Positions 22,968-34,650 of a stretch of 64,000 nt of DNA are shown here, piece by piece (the stretch's first letter is position 1; each line of letters begins with the position of its first letter). This stretch comes from Dolomedes plantarius. Taxonomy: Eukaryota; Arthropoda; Arachnida; Araneae; Dolomedidae. Where the stretch lies: the NCBI GenBank assembly GCA_907164885.2, contig OU015498.1, positions 129,992,651-130,056,650 on the forward strand. Direction: 5' to 3'. A program made the translations under genes and the position numbers. Under the pieces are notes generated by a model. That model made no database searches. It was not told the DNA's origin and worked only from the letters and a program-made list of their open reading frames with translations.

Positions 22968-23681
22968 TTAAAGGGTGGGAGTTAGAATAAGAAAATTGAT
23001 ACAAGACTTGTTCATGAAGGCAGCAACTTCGTTGCACCAGTCTGTCCATTCCGTGGAATCTCTCTTGATGGTCGCAGTCCTAGTAAAGGGGTTCGTTGAC
23101 CGTGTGGGCATCCTTCGTGCAGCAGGTCGTAGGTCCTGAGGCGCTGATCTGGCTTGACGAGGGACGGGAGGTCTCTTGGGAGGAGGCCAACCTTGCTGGG
23201 TGGCTGATATCTTCCGCTTCCTGTACTTATGCAAAGGACCTTTAGAATTGTAATTCTTCCTTTTGATAACCTTGTGTACCTTATGTGTGCCACGTTCATC
23301 CTTTGATGGAGGTTTTGCAGTACACACTTTACTTTTCTTCGTACTTTTGCTTGTATCGGTATTAGATTTTAATGCAGATTCTATTTTTTCAAACTTATAC
23401 GCCGCACCTATGTGTTCAGTTACTGGCTTTATCTCGCCATTTATGATACGTTTACAATTTAGTTCGCCGCTTGTTTCATGTTTTTCAACAACCTGACTCT
23501 GTTTTTCGTATTTGTGCTTATACGACTTCTTGTTTACCGCCTTAATTACTTCAGTATTAGCAGTTTTAATGCTGGAACCTGAAGGCGCCTTTTCACGTTT
23601 TTTTATCTCCCTTAACTTTAGTTTTATCCTTTTTTGACGAAAAAGTCTCTTTGAAACTTGCAACATCAGAATCGTTATCAT
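22968..23681 (-). CDS. Lys/Arg-rich ORF3 of the LTR element
   Basis: This frame overlaps the end of ORF2 by 89 nt and lies +1 to it. In the overlap both frames read the same Lys-rich stretch shifted in register, and the switch coincides with an A7 run near 23,600. A single-base indel there is therefore the simplest reason for the break; programmed shifting is possible but not shown. After about residue 30 the product is very basic, with a Pro/Arg-rich patch (WPPPKRPPVPRQAR) near residue 170. It has no RT, protease or integrase motif. It could be a nucleic-acid-binding extension of gag or the tail of a lost polyprotein. Confidence 0.5.
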   Translation of the reverse strand: MITILMLQVSKRLFRQKRIKLKLREIKKREKAPSGSSIKTANTEVIKAVNKKSYKHKYEKQSQVVEKHETSGELNCKRIINGEIKPVTEHIGAAYKFEKIESALKSNTDTSKSTKKSKVCTAKPPSKDERGTHKVHKVIKRKNYNSKGPLHKYRKRKISATQQGWPPPKRPPVPRQARSAPQDLRPAARRMPTRSTNPFTRTATIKRDSTEWTDWCNEVAAFMNKSCINFLILTPTL

Positions 23682-24189
23682 TTAAATTCTTTAATACTGC
23701 TTCAGTTTTTGGAAGATTAAGCTTTCCGTATTCGTGCGTTTTAATGGTAACTACGTCTATAACTTCCGAAGCATCAGCTAAACTACTTACAGTATAACTC
23801 TGTGTCAACTTTTCATCCTGATTCTCAGTCTGGTTTTCATGTACTTTATTTAAAACCATATTATCAACCTGGCCTACAGCATCCCCATTCGGCTGGGAAC
23901 TTGAAATAATATCATCATTACCTAGCGAGTTCCTAATATCGTTTAAAGAATTTTTATTGTCGTCAACTAATAAGTATTCACTAACTTCCGTAACACATAC
24001 TTCGTCATCTACTAAATTTCCTTCATTAACAGATGTGTAAATATCATCTAAAATATCAGGTATAACATTAATACAAGTATCAGAAGATTTGTTTTCTAAA
24101 CCACTAGCATTAGTATCGGCACTATTTTCAGAAATTTGTATTGGAATTACCGCATTATTCCAGCTAGACTCACTTTCATTATAAGCCAC
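23593..24189 (-). CDS. Acidic Asn/Asp-rich ORF2 of the LTR element
   Basis: This frame overlaps the gag frame by 43 nt and is in the -1 frame relative to it. It encodes a low-complexity, acidic, Asn/Ser/Asp-rich product of up to 198 residues that turns Lys-rich at its end. The last 25 or so codons of the gag frame look out of register, whereas the -1 frame upstream of this ATG already reads plausibly, so the break is probably an indel and ORF2 the natural continuation of gag. No enzymatic motif is visible. Such a spacer could be a structural linker; its function is unknown. Confidence 0.5.
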   Translation of the reverse strand: MAYNESESSWNNAVIPIQISENSADTNASGLENKSSDTCINVIPDILDDIYTSVNEGNLVDDEVCVTEVSEYLLVDDNKNSLNDIRNSLGNDDIISSSQPNGDAVGQVDNMVLNKVHENQTENQDEKLTQSYTVSSLADASEVIDVVTIKTHEYGKLNLPKTEAVLKNLNDNDSDVASFKETFSSKKDKTKVKGDKKT

Positions 24190-25016
24190 AAAAATACCCC
24201 GACTTTCACTATTCTCAAATAATGATTACTGCTCGGACAAGTTAATACATTTGACCACACAGTTTCAACATGTTGAACCATATCATGTGAATCAACTTGC
24301 CAGTGCACGTAAGGTGCTTGCATATTATTTACTTCAAGTGCACTAATTTCATTGTAACGCCGTGAGCTTCTATTATTTCGCCCGCGATACTGGTTTCGCT
24401 GTTGGTTTGAAACTCGCGAAAAATTTTGGCGGGGGTGAATAAAACTTCTCGTACCTGAGTGAGGGTAAGGGGTAGCGAAGAAATGCCTATTGTCATGTTT
24501 AGCTAAAGCTTGAAGGAGGGTAACCTTGCTTGTAATATTTTGATTGTCCAAAAAATCTTGAACACTTGGATTCAAACGTTGAATAACTATTTTTAAGATT
24601 ACCGCTTCCGTCATCCCTTCTAAATATTCCTCACACTTGGAAATCTTTTCCATAGTAAAATCTAACGCAGACTGACCTTCACGTTGCCTTAGCGAATAAA
24701 TTTCCGCTTCAATTGGACTTTGATTAAAGGTCTTTGGAAAAACGCTAAGAAACTGTTGCTTGAATGACAAATAGTCAAAAATCAGATTACTGCTTTGCAT
24801 ACACGTGTACCACTGATATACACTACCTCTTAAAGCGGCTAGAGCGGTTATAAGTTTATCCCCCTCTGGGGTGCATTGTTGCTGAAAGTAATGCTCAATT
24901 TTCTTTAGGAATTGGCTTGAGGGGCCGCCATTGAAGGTGGCTTCGATTGGCGCAAAATGCTGAACCATAATTACCCGAGGAAAATTTCCAGCAGGGTTTT
25001 GTTCTACAACACTCAT
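24147..25016 (-). CDS. Gag-like capsid protein of the LTR element
   Basis: The start is placed at MSVVEQNPAG (25016), about 130 nt inside the 5' LTR; an upstream in-frame ATG at 25073 only adds a hydrophobic leader. The first 200 residues have the layout of Ty3/Gypsy gag: FLKKIEHYFQQQ near residue 40, LRGSVYQWY near 70, FKQQFLSVFP and a Leu/Glu-rich helix series after that. A CCHC zinc knuckle is absent; instead an Arg/Gly/Asn-rich patch near residues 210-225 (RGRNNRSSRR) could bind RNA. The protein would form the capsid of virus-like particles in the cytoplasm. The final 25 residues appear out of frame. Confidence 0.72.
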   Translation of the reverse strand: MSVVEQNPAGNFPRVIMVQHFAPIEATFNGGPSSQFLKKIEHYFQQQCTPEGDKLITALAALRGSVYQWYTCMQSSNLIFDYLSFKQQFLSVFPKTFNQSPIEAEIYSLRQREGQSALDFTMEKISKCEEYLEGMTEAVILKIVIQRLNPSVQDFLDNQNITSKVTLLQALAKHDNRHFFATPYPHSGTRSFIHPRQNFSRVSNQQRNQYRGRNNRSSRRYNEISALEVNNMQAPYVHWQVDSHDMVQHVETVWSNVLTCPSSNHYLRIVKVGVFLWLIMKVSLAGIMR

Positions 25017-25133
25017 TTTCAAATAGCATATAAGTACTTGCAACAATTTTATCAATATAAGTACACAGTACACAGTTTAACTTCAATTATGTTGTTCGTT
25101 ATAAATGTAACGATAACAACCAGGGTATATAAA

Positions 25134-25148
25134 CACTTTCGGGCGCCA
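25134..25148 (-). promoter_or_regulatory. Primer binding site
   Basis: One base inside the 5' LTR, the minus strand reads TGGCGCCCGAAAG. TGG followed by an acceptor-stem complement is the expected layout for a tRNA primer, and TGGCGCCCGAA equals the start of the tRNA-Lys(UUU)-type PBS. The match is strong for 11 bases only. Confidence 0.75.
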
Positions 25149-25149
25149 C

Positions 25150-25621
25150 TGTAGAGTATAGCTCACTTCTACCCGCACTTGGGTGTATATAATTTGAAGT
25201 GGCACTCTAAATTAATTTGATACAAACACAGTTTATACATGAAACAATGTTTATTGAATTCATTGCACATATAGAATTTGCTTTTACAGCAATAAGCATA
25301 CGTACTACTTCTATGGAATATATATTAGCATTCAATAAAAATACACTTTGCAATACTCACAACCTAGAGAGTCAAACCAGCAGTTCTGCTACGTAAACTT
25401 TGGGTCCCCTAAGCACAAGCGCCGGTTAACACCTGGAGCTGCTTACCTCGTAGCTCCCTTAACTCGCTTATCTATCAACTTTAACAACCTTCTTACTTAA
25501 TCAAGCTGCTTGGTATTTATACCAAGCGCGTATGCCGAAATTAGTATATCTCAAGCAGCTTCTTTAGTTCATTTACTCAAAAGTTCGATTCTTGTGAATC
25601 GAATCTTATATATACCTTACA
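25150..25621 (-). repeat. 5' LTR of the minus-strand retrotransposon
   Basis: 472 bp, TGTAAGG...CTCTACA on the minus strand, so the TG...CA edges are intact. It contains a TATA motif in the palindrome GCTTGGTATAAATACCAAGC and AATAAA about 370 bp downstream of the LTR start. A few per cent divergence from the other LTR is visible by eye; I did not count it. Confidence 0.92.
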
Positions 25622-25864
25622 ACCTTCATTATTAATTATTACAGATTTTTGTTTTACCTTTAGGTTTTTACAATCAATATCAATTTCATAATTTTTACAT
25701 TAATTTAGACCTAATATTACATAATCCAAGTATTGTCAATGACATATAACGCAATATCTCTAACAATGTTACCAATTTTATCTTAATCTTACATATTTTG
25801 TTCATTACAATATGGCCTTGAGTTTGAACTACTCTTATACCTCTTACTCTGGTTATTTTCAAAT

Positions 25865-26930
25865 TTAACTGTCGACAGTTCTGGTGGACATTACTGACAA
25901 AGTTGCGCCACTGTCTATGACCCAGTCTACATATTTATTGTTTGACAAATAACCTGACACCTTCAAATCAAGAATTAGGAATATTCTCCGAGGGTGATTC
26001 AATTGCAAGGGGTAAAGTCCTTTCATTATCAGCTCTTTCCATTCTAAATGGACAAATTTGATGCCAATGAAAAGCATTTGGAATACCTCTCTCTGTACAC
26101 ATTCTATCTACATGGAGTGGGTGACAAAGTAGGTGAATTATCATAATTATGATGGCTAGAAAATCTAGGGTTATTGCTCTGATTGTTAGGATTATGTGGT
26201 CTTTGGTATCGGTAGTAATTATGAGGTCTCTGGTAAGTATTTTGCCTCGGGGCATAAGTTCTAACATCATTTGTATATCTTGGTACATCTGACCTATTCC
26301 AAGTTTGGGAATCGTTCCTAAAGTAATCATTTCTGTTTTGAATTTGGGGAGTTCTAACAAAGGGAGTCATATATCTGGGTGAGTCATTTCTAGGTTGTGG
26401 ATCTTCCCTTATTTTTACCAGTCTGTGAGCTTAATCAAGCCAAACAATTGGGTCAGAAGGCGAATTAATAGTCATTAATGATTTTAGTTCTCTGGGGAGG
26501 CCATCTGTCAAACCTATCATCATTTCATTACTCAGTTTTAAATTTCTCCCAATCTCTAAATTTATCCTAAACTTTTTTGTAATATCATCGCCATTATAAT
26601 TAAATTTTAACCCTGTAAATTCACTAAGGGTGGTTAAAGTAGGGGTAAAAAAATTTCTTTTAATACCGTCACTAATTCTGCAAAATTATTAACTTTATAA
26701 TAATTCTGTATATACACGTTAAGTGCGTTACCCTTTACAAAACGTGAAAAATTTTGTAATTTCCACTGTTCATCTCTATTCTCTTCAATACATTTTTTAT
26801 CAAAATAATTTAACCAAGAGTTTATATCCATATTGCCGTCTGAATCAAAAGGCACAATATTTAATTCTGTTTCACTACTTGCAATTCTTAAAGAATCGTC
26901 AAGCTCAGTATTTGGTTTGGCAGTCGCCAT
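25865..26930 (-). pseudogene. Gag-protease fragment of a second LTR retroelement
   Basis: The minus strand opens with MATAKPNTELDDSLRIASSE (26930) and then a gag-like domain with a WLNYFDKKCIEEN helix. A T7 run near 26,645 marks a one-base frameshift; the adjoining frame continues with LTDGLPRELKSLM and WLD-stop-AHRLVKI, typical of arthropod Ty3/Gypsy gag. An Asn/Arg/Tyr-rich RNA-binding-like patch follows (26104-26370). Near 25,880-25,920 the text WVIDSGATLSVMS contains the D-S-G-A active-site motif of retropepsin. No reverse transcriptase follows: the sequence ends where the other LTR element begins. With frameshifts and stops, it is dead. Confidence 0.75.
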
Positions 26931-26960
26931 TTTGTTTTATAAATATAAGATATCAAAACG

Positions 26961-27753
26961 AAAATACTTAAATTATTTCAAATATAATAATTAACATAAT
27001 TATATCACCTCAGAAAACAAAAGAAATTCAATGACTGAGATATTATAAGAATTAAAAATATTATGGCGAAAAATCCGATGATAAGAATGTTACACATAGA
27101 AGAAGTAGAACAAAGTCTTGGAGTTCATTTTGATTATCTGCACAGCGTTCGACGTACATGTAGAAATCAAGGCAAAAATGGAAATTCTTGAAAAATGGGG
27201 AAAAATCACAATCTTGAAACTTGGAACACTTCCTTGAGGTATGACGAAAATCTTCACTGAGTAATCAAATCACAGCAGAGTAGCTTTCTTCTTCCATTGA
27301 TGACTTGTTAAGAAACGAAACTAAGCCATGAAGACAAAGATTCCAATGTGGACGATTTCTTTTAACTTGATCCAAATCGAAACGTGTTCCAAACGCCGAA
27401 CTTGGTTCTTGATCCTGTCCGACTCATGTGATGACCCGAATGGTCATCTTCTGAAATAAGCATCGTGGCCGAAATAATGATACAGTCAGCATCAGGAACA
27501 ATCGAATTTATTTTACGGGTAAAGCAACACATCCATCTCAAACCGAGTCAGTCCAGCGTCTACCGCAAAAGCACCAAAATAGAATTAGCTCAGAGAGGTT
27601 GCCAGAATTGGCGGAGGAAGTTAGTGTGTGGAAAGGCGAGGCTTTTTCGCCAATGAGTAGAAAAAGGGGTTACCAGAACAGAGAGAAAGATCAGAATAGG
27701 CGGTTATAGGTTTTAATAATATTATCACATATATATATATTTGTGTGTGTGTG
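26961..27753. other. Flank of the gag-protease fragment, unassigned
   Basis: A moderately GC-rich stretch (27,230-27,680) upstream of the fragment in its own orientation. It may be 5' leader or LTR remnant. A block near 27,645-27,680 recurs at 150-200. A TA/GT microsatellite lies at 27,727-27,755. No coding domain is seen. Confidence 0.4.
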
Positions 27754-28316
27754 TGTAATAACATAAACTTTAACGGACCGGTACAGGTGATGGATTCACA
27801 CATATTCTCACAAAAAATGTTGTAGTAGAAGCAAAGCAGCGAACACATACAAGAGCCGGAGTACTTTATTCCATGGAAGTATACTTCAAGATAGCAGACA
27901 TTTCAGCATATACTATTCAGCAGATCTTTCAGAAAATACTCTTCAGCAGGACACACAAAAACAATTCTAGCGGCCACCGGCCCTTCTGGTGCTTGTGAAT
28001 ACAGATATTACATCGTTGCGAAAATAGGACGCGGACACTAGAGCGAAGACAGAAGAGCCGTAAAGGCCAAGAGGAAGCAGAGGCAAGGCCAGAAAAGGCC
28101 GCGAAACTCTCTGCTGAACCTTTTCATACTAGGTGTTAACTGATTTTGCCGCTAGGCTTAGAATTATTTTAATTGGTTAGGACCGCAAACCTGATTTGAC
28201 CATGTGAGCCATAACTCATCCATGACGAATACTCCCGTGATTCGGAACATGCGTTGCAAAAGCGCCTGGTTCTGAGACAGCGGTTACTGAATAATCTTAA
28301 TGTTCCCGCGTGTACA
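27754..28316 (-). repeat. LTR-like segment
   Basis: On the minus strand the block runs TGTACACGCG...TTATTACA, with TG...CA edges, a TATA-like TATGAAAAGG near 28,125 and AATAAA near 27,868, in the order expected of U3-R-U5. It is more GC-rich than its flanks and lies upstream of the gag-protease fragment in the same orientation, so it could be that element's 5' LTR. No second copy or target duplication was found. Confidence 0.35.
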
Positions 28317-28430
28317 TTAAGGGACAAACTAGTTAGTCAATTAAAGTACTTCTCGGTCGCAATTTGAAATAGGGGACTGTACTTTATTGAAAAGATAAAA
28401 GGAAAATTTAGAATACGCGTTTAAGTAATA

Positions 28431-28866
28431 TAATTACAAGATAAAAAGAGCTTTTTATATACCATGTTTTTAAATTTTCTGTTGAATCATATAAACTTGA
28501 CAATTCTATGTGTTAATAGATACTTTTTTTAAAAAAATTTTATGAATTATTTCATCAACTTGAAAGAAAATGAAGTTAATTGGATATAACTTTTCGTTCC
28601 CGTTCCGGCCAATAGATGGCTGTAACAGTCTGCAAAACTAAATAACTGAAAAAACTGTAAATTAATTTAATTCTGCTTAAAGATGGCTAAAAGTATTAAA
28701 AAAATGCATTGTCATCGTGTTCTGATCTATTCTAAAAGTTTCAAATGTCTATCTAGTCGGGAAGTTAGTTAAAAATCGATTGCAAGATTTGTACTGGACA
28801 AACAAACAAACAAACAAACACACACACACACACAAACAAGAAAGCAAGTTAATAAAAACATGGTAA
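28431..28866 (+). repeat. Interspersed repeat family R1, copy 2
   Basis: Collinear with 11346-11815 and 49848-50282: AAATTTTCTGTTGAATCATA, then TAGTCGGGAAGTTAG, then a CAAA/CA microsatellite, then AAGTTAATAAAAACATGG. It stops 20 bp before the Helitron at 28889. Confidence 0.85.
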
Positions 28867-28888
28867 AAAGTAGGGCGTTATCATTATA

Positions 28889-30621
28889 TCTTATTAATAA
28901 AAGCGAATGTTTGCGTGCGTGTGTGTGTGCGGCCTCGAGACGAATCTGTGAAACTTACAGCCATGAAATTTGGCACACGGGTAGTGCAGACTATAGGAAA
29001 GTGCACCTCGAAGCCCGAATTTTAAATTTTTTTTACCGTTAATTTTTAATTAATAAAAAACCAACAATTTTTGAAGGGTGAGTCCAGAAAATAGAAGAGC
29101 GTCACAGCCGCCATATTTGAAATGTCAAAATCTATGCATTTTCTTTTTCATGAAAGCACATAAATGTTACATATTTGGAAAGAGCTTTGAAAACTGATAA
29201 TTTTTTCTGCTTACAGTTATTCTGTTACTGTGGCATAATGCCACTATGTAAAATTTCACCATATCACTTGAGTTACTTTAATAGTTTTAGAGATATTTTA
29301 ATTCTAAAATCACTCCACCTCTGAGAAATCAAATCACCCACCTACAGTATGGTGCAGCCATCTGTCGGCAGCGACAGGAATGAAAATTGACGAGAATTTG
29401 GAAAGAGCTTTAAAAACTGATACTTTTTTCTGCGTACACTTAATCTGTTAAAAACTTAATCTTGCGTACACTTAATCTAGCAAAATCGTAACATTTATGC
29501 TCCTAACAGTTCAACACTTTATCCAGAGGTGCTAAGGTAATAACCCGTAATAGCAGTTTTTGAAAGAAAAATATTAATTTACCAAGTATTGATTTTCAAT
29601 TTTATTGGTTCCAATTCTTTAGAAATGTGTACAACTTATAGATTTGGTTATGCATTATTGGTACTATAGCTTTTTGCAGTAAATGTCTTGAACTCAGAAC
29701 AATATCCACCCTCCTGAAAATAATATTTAATATGTAATAACTATTTTTTACATTATAATATACCTAACTGGTTTAATATTGTCAAATGATTAACATATTT
29801 CATTTTAATGTAACTAAATATAGTCTAATTTTTTATATTAGTTTCACTTTTCATTTACTTAAATTCAAGTTGAATACATTTAAAATTAATGCATCTTCCC
29901 CTCAAAAAAGAGGAGAATAGAATAAACAAACTGAAAAACTTTGCTCAGCATATTTATATATATAAAAAACCTTAATTTACCAATAAATATTTTTATGTGC
30001 TATGAAAGCAATAATTTTTTTTTGTTAATTTGATTTTAAAAAGACTCATGTTTTTTAATTTCTTACTAAAATTCTAATTAATTTCTTACTAATCTACTAA
30101 AATTCTGAGATGTGCATAACGTTTCACACGTTTCTTTTAAATGTTATTTATGCTGTGTTTACTTTATTGGATATTTTTAAAGGGCAGTGAATTTTGTAGT
30201 TATTTCGTGTTATTTAAAGTTAATTTTCTAATATTACTCCTTTTGTTTTCTTTTCTTTATTAATCCATTTTTACTAGGTTAATTCCCAGTATACGGATTA
30301 CCGTTGAAACTCTCTCTTTGGAATATTTCTGTGATATAATTGTGTTAAGCTTTGATTTTAGCTTTGATTACTGCTATTCCATGATTGTTGAATGGATCGG
30401 GTTTTTAAACCGACCGGCCAGACGGGCGAAGCACGGCTAAGTAAATTTGACATTTTTACTTTTCAGATTTTAGTGCTACAATGATGAAAGGCTGAAATTC
30501 TGAGATGTGTATAACATTTCACAAAAAAATTTCCTCTGTTAATTATACGGTGTTAATTTCTAAATTGATTTTGGTTAACAAACATTCTTAAAATCCCGGG
30601 CATCACAGGGTACTTCAGCTA

Positions 30622-30622
<1 letters not shown>
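28889..30622 (+). mobile_element. Non-autonomous Helitron 2 (1,734 bp)
   Basis: Starts TCTTATTAATAAAAGCGAAT after an A and ends with the hairpin-like CCCGGGCATCACAGGG, then TTCAGCTAG followed by T. These fit the Helitron signature (5' TC, 3' hairpin plus CTRR, insertion between A and T). The last 170 bp match, in inverse orientation, the Helitron end at 59391, where the hairpin is intact (CCCGGCGATGCCCGGG on the plus strand). Subterminal text CAGCCATGAAATTTGGCACA is typical of arthropod Helitron 5' regions. No Rep/helicase gene. Confidence 0.82.

Positions 30623-30672
<50 letters not shown>
30623..30672. repeat. (TA)n microsatellite
   Basis: Sits exactly between the Helitron 3' end and a Tigger-like terminus. 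Confidence 0.95.
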
Positions 30673-30675
<3 letters not shown>

Positions 30676-31320
30676 TGAAACATTTCTAGTCGGCCAATCC
30701 ACTAAACGGCTATATTTTGAACCGATTAAATAAATACACTCCTTGGAGTCTATGTTATTTTACTTTGTCGTGTGTGCAGGAATTTTTTAATCGACTTTAA
30801 CTGATTAATTCTCAGTTCTGACAGAAAGTAGTCTTTATTTTACCAACAATAGCAGTACATAGACCACAAAGCAAGAGAAATAACAAAAATAAACTATAAA
30901 TACCAGCTCAACAAAGTCAATGATCGCTCAGGAAAGTTAATTTCCTTTCAGGTAGTCGTAATTTTATATCAGGGATATAACGTCACACATTATTACTCGA
31001 AATATCGTGATAATACTGCTAACAAACTAATAAGTGACATTAATATCTTTTCTCATTGAGCCACACAGTCTATTAACTGAATGTCTCTCCTCACAAATGT
31101 CATTGCTATTAAACAAGCGTTCAAGGGCATTCGCTGCAGTTTATTCGTTTAAAGAAGAAAATAATTCACTTCTGAGAAGAGAGAGAATATTTCAAACCGT
31201 TGCATTTTATAATAAAGCCCATTCAATCTTGTTCATTTGTATGGAGGTTTTCGTTTAAAATATCTACAAACAACAGAATTTCAACTACGAATTTTTCAAC
31301 TACCAATGGAAAAAATTCTG
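30673..31320. mobile_element. Tigger-like element, right end uncertain
   Basis: A clear left terminus, CAGTGAAACATTTCTAGTCG with GGCCAATCCACTAAACGGC, follows TA. A possible right terminus (reverse complement CAGAATTTTTTCCATTGG) ends near 31,320, but its match to the left end is weak. A 74-codon frame inside (31034-31258) is not recognised. Confidence 0.4.
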
Positions 31321-31513
31321 CTATATATATAAAAGATATAAAAGATAAATTTAATTTTTCTATATAAAAGATAAATTTAAAGATCAGAATAAGGAAGTTG
31401 TGACAAAAAATATGCCAATGCTATGAAACAGAACTTTTAAGAGCATTTATACATGATATACATTCAAGAACACTCATTATGTATATATATATGTATATAT
31501 ATATATATATATA

Positions 31514-31830
31514 CAGTCAAACCCCGTTATAGTGAACCCAGTATATAACGGACTCGCGAATGTAACGAACGAAAATTTTGGCCCCGCCATTTTCCTATTT
31601 TACGTAATTAAATTAGTATTGGGTCAGTTTAGTGTAATGGATATTACTCGATTTAATTCATTAATGGTCATTTTTCATAGATTTTATCATTTTTAAATAC
31701 ATCATTATTGAATACACATTGCAACTAATGAGTTATACATTTTGTGAACACTAGCATTTTTTCTTAACGATTTGGATAAAGAGAACAACACCTTTGGTCC
31801 CTTGAAATTCGTTCTAACGGGGTTCGACTG
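31514..31830. mobile_element. Tigger/pogo-like MITE (about 317 bp)
   Basis: Ends CAGTCAAACCCCGTTATAG and, reverse-complemented, CAGTCGAACCCCGTTAGAAC. TA precedes the left end; the right end is followed by CG then TA, so the boundary is off by two bases or mutated. Both sides are (TA)n. Confidence 0.75.
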
Positions 31831-31832
31831 CG

Positions 31833-31860
<28 letters not shown>

Positions 31861-31863
<3 letters not shown>

Positions 31864-32133
31864 TGAAACTTCTCCAACCGGCCACCTCTCTTTAACGGCC
31901 ATATTTTGTTCAGAACCAATTAAAGACTCCATACAGCCAATATTAAGAAAGAAGTCATAGCCAACCCTCACTTTTTGCAGTTGATAAATACTTGAAATTA
32001 TGTTGTTTGTAGATCTTATAAACGAAAGCGTCCATACAAATGAATAAGTTGTATGGACGTTTTCATGGCCAATCCTCAAAACTTCCATTTTATATCGGAA
32101 AACTGACTGGTCCCATAGAGAAGTCTTATTGTG
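31861..32133. mobile_element. Tigger/pogo-like MITE (273 bp)
   Basis: Ends CAGTGAAACTTCTCCAACC and, reverse-complemented, CACAATAAGACTTCTCTATG, flanked by TA on both sides and by (TA)n. Internal text (GGCCACC, TTTTGTTCAGAACC, GACTCCATA) matches the MITE at 20908. Confidence 0.75.
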
Positions 32134-32149
32134 TATATGTATATACGTA

Positions 32150-33559
<1,410 letters not shown>

Positions 33560-33561
33560 TA

Positions 33562-34300
33562 TATATATAAAATAACTAATTCTGAGTCATTAAACCATAA
33601 GTTTTTAAATGAACATAGTACTTCAATACTTTAAACCAAAGCAAATCTTGATAAACAGTTAGAATCTAACATCTAACAAGCAATCAAAATGAGAATATGT
33701 AACAGTTCGGACCGAATCTCCCTATTCTATCGAAGGACAACTATTCTGTTCATTACTTCTCCAAACAATGAAGTTAAACACGGAGGGCACACTTCCGCGA
33801 TTTCACGTGACGACTGTAGCGAATCTTCGGAGAGCTGGATTTTTAAAAATTCAATAGTTTATAGTTTGATTTATGTAAACAGGAGTTACCTAGAGAGTTA
33901 GATAGCGGGAAGTTTGTTTGAAAGCTTCAAACAGGAGTGGAGATTGTCATGGCAATGCAAACTCGGGCTAAGGGGGAGAGAAATTCTGAAATTTTAATAT
34001 CTCTACAAAATGTTAAGCCGTCGTGACAACCTAAGCCAGAGTTCAAACTCCTGCGTCAAATCTCAAAAGCTGCTTTTGGGGCCAAACTTCTGGAACAAAA
34101 CATATTTCAAAATATTTGCGCGATAAATGTCTTGTCGAAAGGGTCAATATTAATGTTTAATTATCAAGCAGAATTTACTGACCACATTGCTCAAGAATCC
34201 TTTTTCAGGGTATTTTACAAATCTGAACATGCGTGAACCTGATATACACACAGACACAGATATCTATCTACCTATCTATCTATATATCTATCTGTCTATC

Positions 34301-34346
<46 letters not shown>

Positions 34347-34619
34347 GATAGATAGATAGATAGATATAGTCGTATCTGGAATTTAAACGTTTCACAAGCA
34401 CAAATATTACACACCAGATATTGAAAGAAGCCTTATACACTGACGGTCCTTATTATATATTCATATTAATATTTCATTAGTCATACCCAGTCAGTGTTTC
34501 ATCCATATTAATATTCATAAATCAATATTAATATGTCCTTATCAAATAGAATGTACTAACCACATCGCTCAATAATTCATTTTTCAAAAAATTTGACAAG
34601 CTGGTCAGTATATTATACG

Positions 34620-34650
<31 letters not shown>

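Larger units (their letters stand above)
21956..25621 (-). mobile_element. LTR retrotransposon, complete ends, no recognisable pol
   Basis: Two 472-bp direct repeats (21956-22427 and 25150-25621) enclose 2.7 kb. ACCT flanks both sides (21952-21955 and 25622-25625). On the minus strand the order is 5' LTR, primer binding site, a gag-like frame, two further frames, polypurine tract, 3' LTR. The gag resembles Ty3/Gypsy-type capsid (retrotrans_gag), but protease, reverse transcriptase, RNase H and integrase motifs are not visible. A solo LTR of the same family lies at 56763-57366. The element is probably non-autonomous, mobilised by a relative. Confidence 0.88.

Noticed and set aside
34256..34365. 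CRISPR-like or regularly spaced repeat array
   Set aside because: These are simple tetranucleotide and dinucleotide repeats with no spacers; no CRISPR arrays are expected or seen.
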